Positions 45,746 through 58,117 of a stretch of 64,000 nucleotides of DNA are shown here, one piece after another. How positions within the stretch are numbered: the stretch's first letter is position 1; every line of letters starts with the position of its first letter. Position numbers and translations under genes: made by a program. The notes below the pieces were generated by a model. The model was given only the letters and a program-made list of their open reading frames with translations, was not told the DNA's origin and made no database searches. Location: the NCBI GenBank assembly GCA_018350325.1, contig JAEVLN010000019.1, forward strand, positions 1-64,000, read 5' to 3'. The DNA is from Globodera rostochiensis (taxonomy: Eukaryota > Nematoda > Chromadorea > Rhabditida > Heteroderidae).

Positions 45746-46374
45746 CACAACAATTTTTCGATGGGTTGCAAAAATGAACAGAGAAAGGAGGAGGCTTACT
45801 GCACTATTTCTGTTATGCTATGCTTTCTCTGCTCGAAAATGTAAAATACCTAATTGACCAATTCAAATTAACACAGAAAAATGCGAAGTTTTCTATATTT
45901 AAGGATTGGTTTTATACATAATTATGGTGTACGTTTATTTTTTGCTTAAATTCAATTTTAATTAATGAGCCAACAATTGCCATAATAATTGAGAGACAAA
46001 ATGTTAATTTGAAAAAAGGAAAGGACTTAAGGACCGATGGAACACTGAGATTTCGATCGAGAATCTTGATCATTCTCTCTATTTGTTTCTAATCAATTGG
46101 AACACAAATTTGTACTTAAAAAGAAATGATTGCTAAATAATTATTATTTGCTTGGCCATATAGAAATTTTTGTTCGCTTATCAACAAAAAGATGATAACG
46201 AGGGGTTACATTTTGATGATGGTTTGGGTTTTGGACACTTTTCGATGAGTCTCGCAAGTTGATAATCATTTTGGCAATTATCGTGAACATTCTCTTCCGT
46301 CAATTTTTCATTTAGTGAACACAGTGAATGTGTGAAAAATAGATTTATTAATATTAGCCGTCTTTTTAGTTGTT
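45746..46374. other. Intergenic, upstream of the M28 peptidase gene
   Basis: AT-rich with no supported gene; a 28-codon frame at 45761-45844 follows the TATA-like site. Confidence 0.35.
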
Positions 46375-49300
46375 ATGGACGCCTTTACCCTAAAATCCGG
46401 TTCGGATTCGGCAGTTCGTTTTCGACTTTCCCGAAACCAAGCCTGTTTTGTGGCATTTGTTTGTCTGTGCTTAATACTTACGACGGCATTGCTAATCGCC
46501 ATTCTCGTCTTTCAAATTTTGGCTCAATATGGGGCGAAAAAAGTGGCATTTGGAACGGAAGGTTGGTTGGGATGGACGATGAATTATTTATTGACAAATG
46601 ATTGAATTTACTCAGAAATTCGGTCTTCAATCTTCGCCAACATCGACCCGGGTCGAATTGCTGCCAATTTGGAGGCGTTTACGGAGAAGCCGCACCCGGC
46701 GGGCACGGAGGCCAACAAGAAAGTGGCCGACCGGATAATGGAAACGTGGAAGGCTAACGGACTCGAAGGTCAGTTTAGGCTTAATAAGGTCGACAATTGT
46801 TTCGGCACCCTCAAAACATACTGTAGTTGATTTTCTTAAGTCTCGGCACCCTCAAAAGATACGGTAGTTGATTTGCTTAAGTCTCGGCACCCTCAAAACA
46901 TACTGTAGTTGATTTGCTTAAGTCTCGGCACCCTCAAAAGATACGGTAGTTGATTTGCTTAAGTCTCGGCACCCTCAAAACATACTGTAGTTGATTTGCT
47001 TTAAGATGTGCACCAAATCCCTTACGATGTGTTGCTCTCCTACCCCAAATGGGACACACCCAACCACGTGTACGTGTTGGCGTCTAATGATCGTGTCCTG
47101 TTCAAGACGGACGGACTCAGCCCGGACCTGACCGGGGCAAGTTTTAAGTTCATTCACTATTAATCAAAGGCTTATACAGTAGCCAAAAGATACAAACTTA
47201 ATGCCCAAGGATGTTACAGTATGCATGCCATACAAATAACTCACAAGGATGTACAGTATACCAATAACATTTCTTTAAGAATGACAGCACCCCCGAGGCG
47301 AGCATCCAATGGTTGGCCTACTCTCCGGAGGGAACTGTGCAGGGACAGCCGGTATATTGTCACCACGGAAGGGTGCAGGACTTCGATCGGCTCGAAAAAG
47401 AATTTGGCATCGCAAATTTGAATGGTTATTATAAATTTTTCAAGGCGCTAATCAGTTTGAGATTTTCTGCCGATACTGAAAAGCCCTCAGAACATTCGAT
47501 TGACAAATTGTTTGAAAATAATTTTGGCATTTCTCCAGGTAAAATTGCAATAATGCGATACGGTGAAAACTATCGCGGTGACATGGTTCATCACGCGTAC
47601 GAACGTGGGGCGTCTGGAGTTATTATTTACTCAGACCCCGCTGAGATTGCCAGAGATGGACCAGGTTAAGCCTCTTTTCCCGCTAATTATACAATTTTGA
47701 AGTAATTTAAGACCAAGTTTACCCCCGGACGGATTGGATGCCGCCGAGTGGCGTTCAACGCGGGTCGCTCCTTAGAGCCGATGGCGACCCGCTAACGCCT
47801 CTTCTCCCTGCCAGAAAAGATTTTCATACAGAAAGAACAATTGAAAATGTATAAAAAAATATTAAGTAATTTTTAAATTAATTAATAAACCCAGGCCCAA
47901 CTCGATCCTGAAACAATGCCGCCAATTCCGACAATTCCGCTGAGCTATGGCGATGCTTATCACATATTGTCGCGCATGGACGGGCCGGAAGTGCCGTCGG
48001 AATGGCGGGGAGGGCTCAACATAACCTACCGAGTGGGGCCCGGCTTTAAAAGTGGCAAAGGACAAACGGTGCGAGTTGAAGTGCACTCGAGGCTGGAAGT
48101 CCGGTACTGAAAGGGGAGGGTGGCGGGATGGCATTGAACTGAAAACATTCGCTTCGAATAAAGGACCATTCAAAATGTTGTCGGATACATTTGGGGCAGC
48201 GAGCGCCCCGACGAGTGGGTAATGTTGGGCAATCACTACGACGCCTGGGTGTTCGGTGCCATCGACCCCAACAGCGGCTCGGCCATTTTGGCCGAGGTGG
48301 GCACCGGATTGGCCCAGACAGTCCGCACCACCGGATGGCGCCCCAAACGGACGGTCGTTTTCTGTGCCTGGGACGCGGAGGAACCTGGACTGATCGGGTG
48401 GGCTTTGCATTGTCTGATCAATGATTGATTTGATCGATCAATTCATTTTGCATCTTAGGACCATTAATTGAAATTAAAATTAATTTGAATTATGAAGCAC
48501 AGATCGACTGAATTTGTGGAAGAATTTGCGGATGTGTTGAAGGAGAGGGCCATCGTTTATATGAATGTTGACAATATTCCGAGTAATGTCTCACTGTAAG
48601 CCAATTGTTTGTTTGGTTTTTTTCATTATTTTTGATTTGTAGTTATGTTCGTGCCGTCCCATCGCTTTACCAAGCTGCCGTCGATGCCTCTAAATCAGTT
48701 AAAGATCCAATCACGGGCAAAGGATCGGTGTTCGACTCGTGGATTGGGCACTTCCCATCCAAAACTGATTGGCTCCCCGGGGTTCCCAACATGGGCATAC
48801 CCGGCGGGGGCAGCGACCAAAAGTAATTGAGCAGTTGAATTATCTTTTAAAAAAAATAAGAATTAAAAAAAATAAAGCAGAATTTGATTAATTTAAAGAT
48901 TATTGGAAAATAGGTCCTTTCTCGACTTTTTGGGAATTCCCGCGATGATGATCGCCTACATCGACCCAAGTCGTGGCCAATACCCCCTCTACCACACGCG
49001 CTACGAATTGCCTTTTGTCAACGAGCAAATCTTCGACAACAATCATTTGGCGGTTTGATTTGTTTTTCATTGGCCCAAACACTCCAAAAATTCGCAGGTC
49101 CATAAGGCCGTGGGCGAATATTGGGCCGAGTTGGCCCGCCTTTTCGCCGATTCGCCACTTTTGCCGATCAGTGCGACTACTTTTGCGCACAGATTTTTGG
49201 CAGATTATTTGGAGGGCATTAAAAAGGTTTAAAAATGATTTTTATTTTTTTTTGCATTTTTGTTTTAGCCAATTTTGAGCATTAATAGCCAATTTCCGAA

Positions 49301-49745
49301 TGACACCGAACCGGCAAAGTCCCAACTGGACAATTTGATTAAAAATGCGCACCAATTCATGGCACAAGCGGAAGCGTTCGAAAGGGAGCAAAGTGCCAAT
49401 GCCAATTTGGAGTGGGCGAATGTCCGGCTGAGGAAGTTGGACCAGTGCTTTGTGAACCCGTCGATGGGCATCGCGCGCGAAGAACCCACCAAACGCCATG
49501 TGCTCTTTGCCACTTCAAAAGACAACAGTTACGCAGCCACAACGATGTCAATTGTCTATAAAAGGGTGAGCAAATTAAATTATGTAAAATATTTTAATTT
49601 TGTTTTTTTTCAAAAGATTGGACAATTGCGCGAGGCAAAAAGCGGCGCGGAACGCGTTAAGCGAGCAAATGAATTGGCATTGGAATTGACCGTTGTTCAG
49701 CAGGCAATACGCTGTGCCATCAACACACTTGCCAAAGGCATTTAA
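46375..49745 (+). CDS. Glutamate carboxypeptidase II / NAALADase-like M28B metallopeptidase
   Basis: A type II membrane zinc exopeptidase removing C-terminal glutamate from peptides or folates. Exons: 46375-46561, 46616-46768, 47006-47136, 47280-47424, 47539-47664, 47712-47848, 47895-48103, 48164-48397, 48503-48595, 48643-48822, 48914-49052, 49098-49226, 49269-49565, 49617-49745; 762 aa (human FOLH1 has 750), phases exact. The cytosolic N-terminus is followed by a TM helix (ACFVAFVCLCLILTTALLIA). The PA domain includes GKIAIMRYGENYRGD and GVIIYSDPAE. The catalytic core holds all ligands: NHYDAWVFGAIDPNSG (His and bridging Asp), CAWDAEEPGLIG (catalytic Glu and ligand Glu), YMNVDN (Asp) and YPLYHTRYE (His). 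A C-terminal helical dimerisation domain ends NTLAKGI. Intron 47137-47279 is GC-AG (GCAAGT). Intron 2 holds a 41-bp tandem repeat. Confidence 0.95.
46800..47004. repeat. 41-bp tandem repeat in GCP2-like intron 2
   Basis: Five copies of 'gtctcggcaccctcaaaaca' plus 'tactgtagttgatttgctta', alternating CATACTG and GATACGG variants, so the higher-order unit is about 82 bp. Further 'tacagta' motifs occur in the next intron. Confidence 0.9.
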
Positions 49746-50169
49746 TTAGGAGAACAATCACTCTTCTAATTGGACATTAAGCCAAAACTAATTAAGTTTT
49801 ATTTAAATAAAATTTGACTTAAATAAAGAGCACACACATTCTACACTTTTTGTCCATTTCGTTTAAGCGGTTATAATTTGTTTGGCTTTCTTCGGGCACT
49901 TTAAAAGGCCAAAATTGTTTTATTTTAATTTAAAATAAATTTGTTCCATTTAATATTTTATAATTGGAAACTGAAAACCATACGATGTTTCTTACCTAAG
50001 AAAAATCAAGCCGCTTTTAGAGTGACGAAATGTTTACAACTTTCTCCAAACATAACAAATTTGGTCGAGAACAGCGCCATATGAAAGCTCTAGTTGAGTA
50101 GAAGCTAATTTGTAAGTTATAAATAATTTGACACTTCGTACCGTACCACTAGCCAAAAAGTCTATAAAA
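49746..50169. other. Intergenic
   Basis: AT-rich; contains the 3' end of the peptidase gene (AATAAA at about 49808). No gene is seen. Confidence 0.35.
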
Positions 50170-50313
50170 ATGGACAATTTTTATTCATTCCGTACAAAAA
50201 ATTTTGTTCTTCAATTGACTTTATATTTTGGTACTGCGGGAATCCCGCTGTGCACCTTTTGGGTTTATTTTTATTCGGAATATTTTTTTGGAGTTTCCCC
50301 TTATGAATTGTAA
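50170..50313 (+). CDS. Small single-TM protein, possibly cytochrome c oxidase subunit 7C-like
   Basis: A 47-residue frame (or 61 residues from the upstream ATG at 50128). It has one TM helix containing LTLYFGTAGIPLCTFWVYF; the LYFG-small residue pattern followed by P is reminiscent of the COX7C helix (LYFGSAFATPF). The upstream residues NFYSFRTKNF resemble the preceding PFSVENK segment only loosely. AATAAA follows the stop. If correct it would act in the inner mitochondrial membrane. It could also be an unrelated micropeptide. Confidence 0.35.
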   Translation: MDNFYSFRTKNFVLQLTLYFGTAGIPLCTFWVYFYSEYFFGVSPYEL

Positions 50314-51111
50314 ACAAATGTCACTTTGAATAAACTTTCGTAGCGTTTTTTTGTTATATTTTTAAAAATAATCTTTTAATTGGTTTCTGGTGAAGGCTGT
50401 TTTCTGTCAAATAGAAACTCAAAGGTCAAGTGATCAAGATGATGAGCAGAACATTCCGATAATTCTGAGAAATTTGTTTATTGCAAGAATTAACTCCGTT
50501 TTTACTAATCGTTAGGCATTTCCTCACAAAAATTATAATTCAAATATTATAAGGCAAGCCAATTAAATTTTTAATTGTTGGAAGATTAAAATAATTTTTA
50601 AAAAATTTTTGTTTTTTTAAAAATCGAATTTTCCGTTGGTGTCGCATTTTCCGGCCACGATGTGGTTGATGATGGTGGTGTTCGTTGTGTCTTTTTTTGC
50701 ATTTTCTGTTGTTTCTTCCGTCCGTCCGTCCGTTCAGCAACGGAACAGAACACCTCCCCCGGGGGGGAGCCCCCCCTCTCCCCCCCCTTCTCAATCACTT
50801 AGTTCAAACAGTAAAAGGAAAATGCGGCCTTGACGCCCCCGCCCCAACTTTATTACAGCAATTTGGCCCATCCAACCCGAAAATATCCAAAATAAATAAA
50901 TACTTATTTATTCCCCGCTGTGTTTGTTTTGTTGTGTAATTTTATTTTGCGCATCGCCAAAAGGTAAAAATAAGCCATTGCATTCAAATCGTTCAAACGC
51001 ACCCCCCAAAATTGGTGTTATTTTACGGCGTGCTCTCACCTCTTCCCAGCCGCAGATGGACCACTCATTTCTTATGTACGTTCACAACAATCCAACCACC
51101 CCAACCCTTTA
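50314..51111. other. Intergenic
   Basis: Non-coding with C/G runs near 50755-50790. Frames are low complexity. Confidence 0.35.
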
Positions 51112-51535
51112 ACCTTAAACCTCCCCCCCCCCCTCACTTTCCCCCCCCCCCCAACCCTTTAACCTTAAACCTCCCCCCCCCCCCCAACTCTTTAACCTTA
51201 TCCCCCCCCCCCTTACTTTGCTCCCCCTTCCCCCTCCCCCCCCCCCCCCCCCAACTCTTTAACCTTATCCCCCCCCCCTTACTTTGCTCCCCCTTCCCCC
51301 TCCCCCCCCCCCCCAACTCTTTAACCTTATCCCCCCCCCTTACTTTGCTCCCCCTTCCCCTCCCCCCCCCCCAACTCTTTAACCTTATCCCCCCCCCTTA
51401 CTTTGCCCCCCCAACCCTTTAACCTTAAACCTCCCCCCCCCTTACTTTGCCTCTCAACCCCTTAACCTTAAACCCCCCCCCCCTTACTTGCCCCCTCCCA
51501 ACTCTTTAACCTTAAACCCCCCCCTCCCCCTGCAC
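51112..51535. repeat. C-rich tandem array with AACTCTTTAACCTTA spacers
   Basis: Repeats of 8-20 C alternating with 'aactctttaaccttat', 'ttactttgctcccccttccc' and variants; unit about 55-65 bp, with about six clear copies and simpler versions at the edges. Open Pro-rich or Gly-rich frames are artefacts. Confidence 0.93.
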
Positions 51536-51744
51536 CAAACATCCGCCGGCCCTCTGAGGGGGAAGAGCCCACTAAACAAACCTGTTCCGTACTTTTTTGG
51601 GGATAGTCTCTGCACACCTTTCTTCACCTTGTCTAATTTTTTGGGTGGACTGATCAGTGAGTGAAATGAGCCGATCGGATGAAAGCCAGTGAACCCCAAA
51701 CCCCGCTGGCGTTAGGGGGGGGGGGACATTGAACGGCTGCTTAC

Positions 51745-51941
51745 CGATTAATGCAATGTTCCAGGGAATTAATCACGCGCAACAAAAATAATATAATGAC
51801 GGGAAAGGGTAAAAACAAACGAAGCATAAAAGCGATCAAATCAGCCAAAACGAATAAACAAAAAAAATCAAATTGATCATTGATTCCCTTGCCAAAGAAT
51901 GCAGACGACATCAACAAAAACTTTGTTCTCGTCAAAGCCAT
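51745..51941 (-). CDS. Candidate exon of a small membrane protein
   Basis: ATG at 51941 followed by 65 codons with two hydrophobic segments (FDFFCLFVLADLIAFMLRLF and PFPVIILFLLRVI), ending CIN and an excellent donor CG|GTAAGC at 51744. The coding look plus the donor suggest a first exon; the continuation toward lower coordinates was not found before the C-rich array. Family unknown. Confidence 0.35.
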
Positions 51942-52419
51942 TTAAATTGAGAACAAATTTTCCAAGAATTTTATAAAATGTTTAAAAATACTCTTTGCTT
52001 ACCGGGGTTTTGTCGCTTTAATTAGTGTAAGCAATTCACTACAAAAAGTGTTGTTGTTATCCGTTTAATACGCATAAATTGGTTTAAGTGCACTTTCAGA
52101 CGCTCCATTCAAAAACAATTGTCTGAAATTGGAGCGCGACAACAAAGGAAAGAAAATGAGTCGCGCACATTGTCCCCCCGGGGGAAGGAGGGAGACACAT
52201 CTTAAAGGATAATAGTGCTAATTGGGGAGGACCCTCGCATCGGCTGCTATCCCCTCAAATTCATAATCCAACGCAAAGCTCCAAAAGAATGACCACAAAA
52301 AGGAGAACACTCTTTGGGCTTATGTTAATATTCTGGTTGAATAAGTGTCAACGAATTTAAATATTTATGCAAATATTATAAAAGGTTAAAAACATTCACA
52401 CAACTAATAGAGCTTAAGG
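51942..52419. other. Intergenic
   Basis: AT-rich spacer between divergently oriented candidate genes. No further feature. Confidence 0.35.
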
Positions 52420-55400
52420 ATGTTAGCCATTAATCTTAACGTGCTTATTACTATTATAATTTTCTTCAATTTGGTGGAACAATTGCAAAGTGACAACACA
52501 CCGAATCCGTTCACTCGCCAATTCTTTATGGTAACTTTTGTGTCAGTGATCGAAGATTAGTCCAAGGCTTTCATACGTTTCGTTGTGTACGATCTTACCA
52601 CGATCTGGTATCGATTGATCAGATCATGGCGTAGGTCAAAGCAATTGGGGGGGGGGAGGGGGTCAAACACGTTCGGTCCTTCTTTTAAATGACCTGAGAA
52701 TTTCAACGATTGCATAAAATAAATAAATTTAAATGTTTATTTTTAGCCAACCAAACAACGGGCACCGGAAATGAGGTCAAAAAATAATTTTTAATAAAAT
52801 TTTTTCGTTAAAATAAATGTGCAAATCTTTGTTTATATTTCAGAACTCGCTTAAATGCCAAAAGTGGGGACCACAAGCAGCAACAGCAGCAGCAGTTCAA
52901 GACCGTTACTATGAATGGGTAAAACAATTTATAAATGTTATTTGTTGTGATTATAAAATTTAAAATAAATGTTTAACTTTGTTGTTAATATTTTCAAACA
53001 AATAATAAATTTAAAGATTTTTTATGCTTAATATTAATATGTTCGATTATTAATTTTTTATGAAAAGCGTATTATTATCTTTATTATTTATTTTATGTTT
53101 GAAATGTCGTAACGCTTTGATCAAATTCAGAGCATTTGATGTGTGATTTTTTCTTTAATTTATTTTGCTTTAAAAACAGCGGGGAACAATTTGTGCTGAT
53201 CCCTCGGCGAATATTTCTCCAAAATCGCCACCTCTTCGCCCACCGCCGCCATTTGCCTTCCCCCGCTTTTCAACTGCGGCGGCGGCCGTCGATTGTATCA
53301 AATTCAAAACCCCAATTTAAACAAATGCCAAGGCCCAACAAAGTGCCGCCAAATTCAAATCGAATGTCCAATTCCGACCCTAACAATAAGCAACACGCTT
53401 TTCCAACCGCGATTTCCGACACAAACGTCAAAAATGTGCAAACATCGCCTAACCCATTCTCTGCTTCTGTCGATGGCAGAAAGAGGTTAAAAACAGAACA
53501 AATTTTGAAAGCATTGCTTATGCCAAATTTATTGGTGAATGATTCTCATCATTTTAATATTAACAAATTTAGTTTTGGGAATAAGTTTAGCTTCTGGAAT
53601 AATTTTGTTATTAGCTTACAATCTTTTGTAATACTATTGTTATTATTTATTATTGTTTTTATAATTGTCCCATTTAAAAATCCGTTCCATAATAAAGGGC
53701 ATTTTTGCCACGTCTGACAAACGTCGACCCTAAAAATCTGCACTCACCATTTGTCAAAGTTTCGCCACGGCCATTTGTTATTTCGCCAAGAGGTACAGCA
53801 AAATATTGAGCATTAATTATTAATAATTTCTATGAAATAATATTTTTTTTTTTAATAATAAAGAAACATTTATTTATTTTTGATTTATTTGAATTTTCAG
53901 TGTCCCTCCCGCGCCCCTCACCGAAATTGGCACAAATCCATCCGCCGTTACGCGAACATTCCTCCAGCGTTGAAAGCAATTTAGCCGAAATGACGCGGAA
54001 ACGTGACGAATTTTTCAAAAAACAACGGAAGGAATTGCAAATGATGCGACAAAATACGGAGCAGGAGAAACGGAGGTTGGAGGTGGAACGGCAGAGCATT
54101 TTGGAAGAGGTGATCAGAGTGAGGGATAGGGGTGATCAGAATAAGGGGTTGGGGTGCTCAGAATGAAGGATAGGGGTGATCAGAATAAAGGAAGGGGTGA
54201 TCAAAATGAGGGGTAGAGGTGATCAGAGTGAGGGGTTGGGGTGATCAGAGTGAGGGGCTAGAGTGATCAGAATGAGGGGTGATCAAAATGAGGGACAAGG
54301 TGATCAGAGTGAGGGGTAGAGGTGATCCGAGTGTGGGTAGGGGTGATCAGAATGAAGGATAGGGGTGATCAGAATGAGGGACAGAGGTGATCAGAATAAA
54401 GGATAGGGGTGATCAGAATGAAGGATAGGGGTGATCAGAATGAAGGATAGGGGTGATCAAAATGAGGGGGTAGAGGTGATCAGAGTGAGGGGTTGGGGTG
54501 ATCAGAGTGAGGGGTTAGAGTGATTAGAATGAAGGATAGGGGTGATCAAAATGAGGGGGTAGAGGTGATCAGAGTGAGGGGTTGGGGTGATCAGAGTGAG
54601 GGGTTAGAGTGATTAGAATGAAGGATAGGGGTGATCAGAATGAGGGACAGAGGTGATCAGAGTGAGGGGCTGGGGTGATCATAATGAAGGATAGGGGTGA
54701 TCAGAATGAGGGACAGAGGTGATCAGAGTGAGGGGTTGTGGTGATCAGAGTGAAAAGTAGGGGTGATCAGAGTGAACGGTAGGGCACTTTGGAGTGGGGA
54801 GAGACTTTTAACTAAAATTTTTAATTTATTTAACTCGAAATTAGATAAACGATGAAGTAATTACCTAAACATTCAAAACTCAGTATTTAGGTAGCTCTTT
54901 TTTATAATGGGTATAAGACAAAGTTGTTAAATTGGGCAGCGGCGCCACCACGAGCGGCAGCCGCCCACGAACCATCGGGGGCGCGATCAGCAACGTCTTC
55001 GACAGCTGGCACGGGAGAGAACCTTTTCGATGGCACCGACATTTGGCACACGACAACCGGTGCCACATTTTAGACAGAGTTGTAAAATGGGCGGAATTAT
55101 AAAACGGAATCTGGCGTGATTTCAACAGTTCTCCTGAACTTTTGTCTAAGAAGATTAAGATGAATCCGATTTGAACTCAGCCATTGCTTATCAGGACTGC
55201 TGTTTAATTGAAAGAAAATAAAATTAAAATGCAAAAAAGGTGCCAATGGCGACTCCAAGGACAAATCGTCCAACCCCGCCACCGGTGACAACGGCGCCAT
55301 TGCCTCCAGCAACGGCCGCTCCCCCCGGGCAACTCCCCCCAAGCGATAAAGGTGAGTTAAATTGGCGTTGCAACTAATTACAGTTACAGAACAATTTTAA

Positions 55401-55602
55401 TTTTGGCTAAAAACTATGAAATATTTTATTTGTCATGAATTTAAATTAAACGACGAATTTTTGTGTGAATAAAATTGACTTTTTATTACAAATAATTTTA
55501 GTGATTGACCAACTGAATAATGCCCTCGATTTTATGGATGTGGCTCACAGATTGCGGTTGAGGGAGCAATTTTCGAGACAGAAAGTTCACGCCACTGCTT
55601 GA
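52420..55602 (+). CDS. Coiled-coil protein of unknown family with possible signal peptide
   Basis: Exons: 52420-52530, 52747-52775, 52844-52918, 53180-53485, 53698-53792, 53901-54109, 54940-55059, 55240-55351, 55502-55602; 385 aa, phases exact. Residues 1-22 are a hydrophobic leader (INLNVLITIIIFFNLVEQL). Residues ~40-205 are basic and Pro/Asn/Gln-rich, probably disordered. Exon 6 encodes a strong coiled coil (LAEMTRKRDEFFKKQRKEL and EQEKRRLEVERQSILEE). Exon 8 is Pro/Thr-rich. The C-terminus is another amphipathic helix (VIDQLNNALDFMDVAHRLRL). The intron 54110-54939 is filled by a 22-bp satellite. No known domain is recognised. A basic, coiled-coil protein with a leader could be secreted or nuclear; the first exon is the least certain. 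Confidence 0.6.
54110..54785. repeat. 22-bp intronic satellite, unit GGTGATCAGAATGAAGGATA
   Basis: About 30 imperfect tandem copies; variants alternate GAGTGAGGGGTTGG and GAATGAAGGATAGG. The array begins exactly at the exon 6 splice donor (GAG|GTGATCAG), so each unit repeats the AG|GTGATCAG donor context. Confidence 0.93.
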
Positions 55603-56238
55603 TTTTGACGAATATTTTGCTTACATTTTCTTTTTATTAAGTAAATTTTTTTATTTTCCTATAATAAATGCTAAAAGTTAACCTTTTGTTATACTTTCTA
55701 TGGCATATTGATCGGCCCGATTCAAATGCACGACTCTAAAAATTTTAATATTTATAGTCCATTCATTTTTAATTTGTATATACTTAACATTACTATGAAT
55801 TTATAAATAATTATAAATGCACAGCGTCAATAATTCCCATTTTCATATTTTTTTGGCATTTAATATCAAATTATAAGCCCCCAATAATTGTTATTCATAA
55901 AATATTAATTATTATTATTAATGGAGCAAAATTTTATCTTCCCCATTTTTGTTGTTTGGTACCGCTTATACAAATATCGATCTGATCAAAAAATTGACAG
56001 AATAAATCCAGAAGCAATTTCCGCCGCCCCACCCCCACAAATTGGCCCATTGCCCGCCCCCGCCCCCCAATTTTCTATATTTTATGTTGGATTTCATAAT
56101 TTGTTTGCCACAAATCCAAAAACATTTATTCTAGTTTGGAGGTTGTCATGCAGAAGAAATTAATTTATTTTTATATTTATTTTGAATTAATAATTTAAAG
56201 ACATTTAATTTATAAAAAAAGACTCTTTAATTATCGAA
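55603..56238. other. Intergenic
   Basis: Very AT-rich. A frame at 55921-56163 is open but biased toward Ile/Phe/Asn and has no domain. No gene is called. Confidence 0.35.
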
Positions 56239-57904
56239 ATGCAAAATTTACTGCAATTTTTGCAACTTTACAACGACGACGGGCTCCAAATGATACACGA
56301 ACGGCTGAGAGACCCAATTTCGGACACTTTTAGCCAACTCCAAAGCGCCATCCGGCAAGAAGAAACGCCCCGGTAAATTAAGCGAAAATGCGAAATTTGA
56401 ATTTTTTTTTGATTTAATTAAATTTAATTTAAAGAAAGCAAAAAATGGTGGAGATGCCCCAAATAAAAAATGACAGAATAAACCCAAAAATGTTGAAGAC
56501 AAAAAGTGCCGAAAACAATTCGGTGCCATTAAACAAAAACGAACAGAGACCGAAAGAAGCGGTCGATTCCAATAAAATTGCCTCAAATTTTTCGGCACAG
56601 ATTAACGTTAGGAAAAGTAAAAGTGAAAATGTAAATTAAAATATGCCAAAATAATAAATATTTCAACTTTTATTATTCCAGGAACAGCCAAAGAGTGCCT
56701 ATTTAAGAGAATGGCGCGACAAATATTTGGTCGACATGGGCAAAGTGTTCGGCCGGAAGCGAAGTCAGCCCCGGAATATGCTTTCTCGGCATAAATACGA
56801 AGCTTTGCTGGACAGAGTGAAGGTTAACAACTTTGGAGAGAATGGCACCAAAATGGAAAAAATGCCAATTATTAGAAAATAACGTTCAATGATTGAGGGT
56901 TAAATATATTTAATAATAATAATTAAACAATAATTAAATGATTCTTTAAGGTGGTCGAGCGCATTCGGAGAGAGGACGGCCAAGTGCCGGCACATTTGGC
57001 CGTCATCGGCGAAAAGTACCGAATTGTCAGGAAGAAAAGTGCCAACGACGGTGAGTAATCATTCACTGAATTTCTTGCCGGTTAATTTTGGCACTCGCAG
57101 AACTTGCCAAGGATTTACTTGCCGAGAAGGGCACCGGACGGATGCTTCTCAGTGTGGACGATCTGTTCGAAGTGCTGCACAAATACCATCTGATCACCGG
57201 CCACGGACGAAGCATTTCAATGTACAACGTGGCAAGGAAAAAAGTAAGCAAATCAATTAAATCAAATAATATTATTTTAATGCAATTTTATTTAATTTCA
57301 TAAAATAATTTGGCGTACAGTATGCGAACATTACGGTCGAATGCATTTTGATTTTCCTGGTGGGCTGTCTGGAGTGCAAAAAATGGAACAAAAACGAGCG
57401 AAAGTTGGCCACGCTGTTGAGGCCAAACCAGCACAAAGAAAGGGTAAAAAAATAATTAAATACAAATTATTAATAAAAATATTTCCATCGGAAAGTTAAA
57501 TAAAATTTGTCAGAATGCCAATAATCTGTCGAGTGCCGTCCATTTGATTAATCCGTCCGTTTCAGCGAATTGACTACGCCTGCTTCTACCAATTCGGGGC
57601 CGAGGCGATCAGCTGCCGGCACTGTTTCTACCGCCGATCGATCGAAACCCCCGGGAAACCGACAAATGCGCTGAGAAGCCATCTGAAGAAGTACCATTTG
57701 GAAGTGTTGGAGGAGTACCGTACACGCATTTTGGCCGCGACGGACGGGGGGACAATGGCAAAAACGGACAATGAAATTGGCCAAAATGGGCAAATTGACC
57801 AAAATGGGGAAATTGAACAAAATGGGGAAATTAACCAAAATGGGGAAATTGAACAAAATGGGCCCAAAACGCCATCAGAACAAAATACAGACCTTGAATC
57901 ATAA
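56239..57904 (+). CDS. Integrase-type H2C2 zinc-binding / BED-like finger protein
   Basis: Exons: 56239-56372, 56435-56630, 56682-56822, 56951-57050, 57101-57243, 57321-57443, 57566-57904; 391 aa, phases exact. The N-terminal third is basic and disordered. A central domain (LSRHKYEALLDRVKVVERIR...) leads to HKYHLITGHGRSISMYNVAR then YANITVECI and CLECKK: His-x3-His, GHGR, Tyr-x-Ile-T and Cys-x2-Cys. This is the zinc-binding pattern of retroelement/Ginger-type integrases and of domesticated proteins such as KRBA2. A C-terminal CRHC...HLKKYH is a BED- or C2H2-like finger. The extreme C-terminus has four tandem NGEI-x-Q/QNG repeats. There is no DDE core. It is probably a domesticated transposon-derived DNA-binding protein; this is inferred. 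Confidence 0.65.
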
Positions 57905-58117
57905 TTTATGTTAATTTATTTATTTATTTACATCTTTTTTCTCAACTTTGCATTTGTTTTTATCTCTTTGTTTTTTAATCCAGTTAAATAAAAGTAAGTT
58001 TGTATTTAATGTATAGAGAATAAAAACAAAACAATTTGTTTAATTAAATATACAAATTTGTGTACACCGTAAAAGTGTTCAAAAAAACAACGTTTTTGTC
58101 TTTGACTAGCGTTGAAA

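Noticed and set aside
45338..45844. Frames of 90-136 residues on both strands
   Set aside because: The GC-rich purine-biased block keeps all frames open; no domain, and the frames overlap each other.
50540..50939. Reading frames around the G/C runs near 50750
   Set aside because: Low-complexity Pro/Gly/Arg composition, no splice structure or recognisable family.
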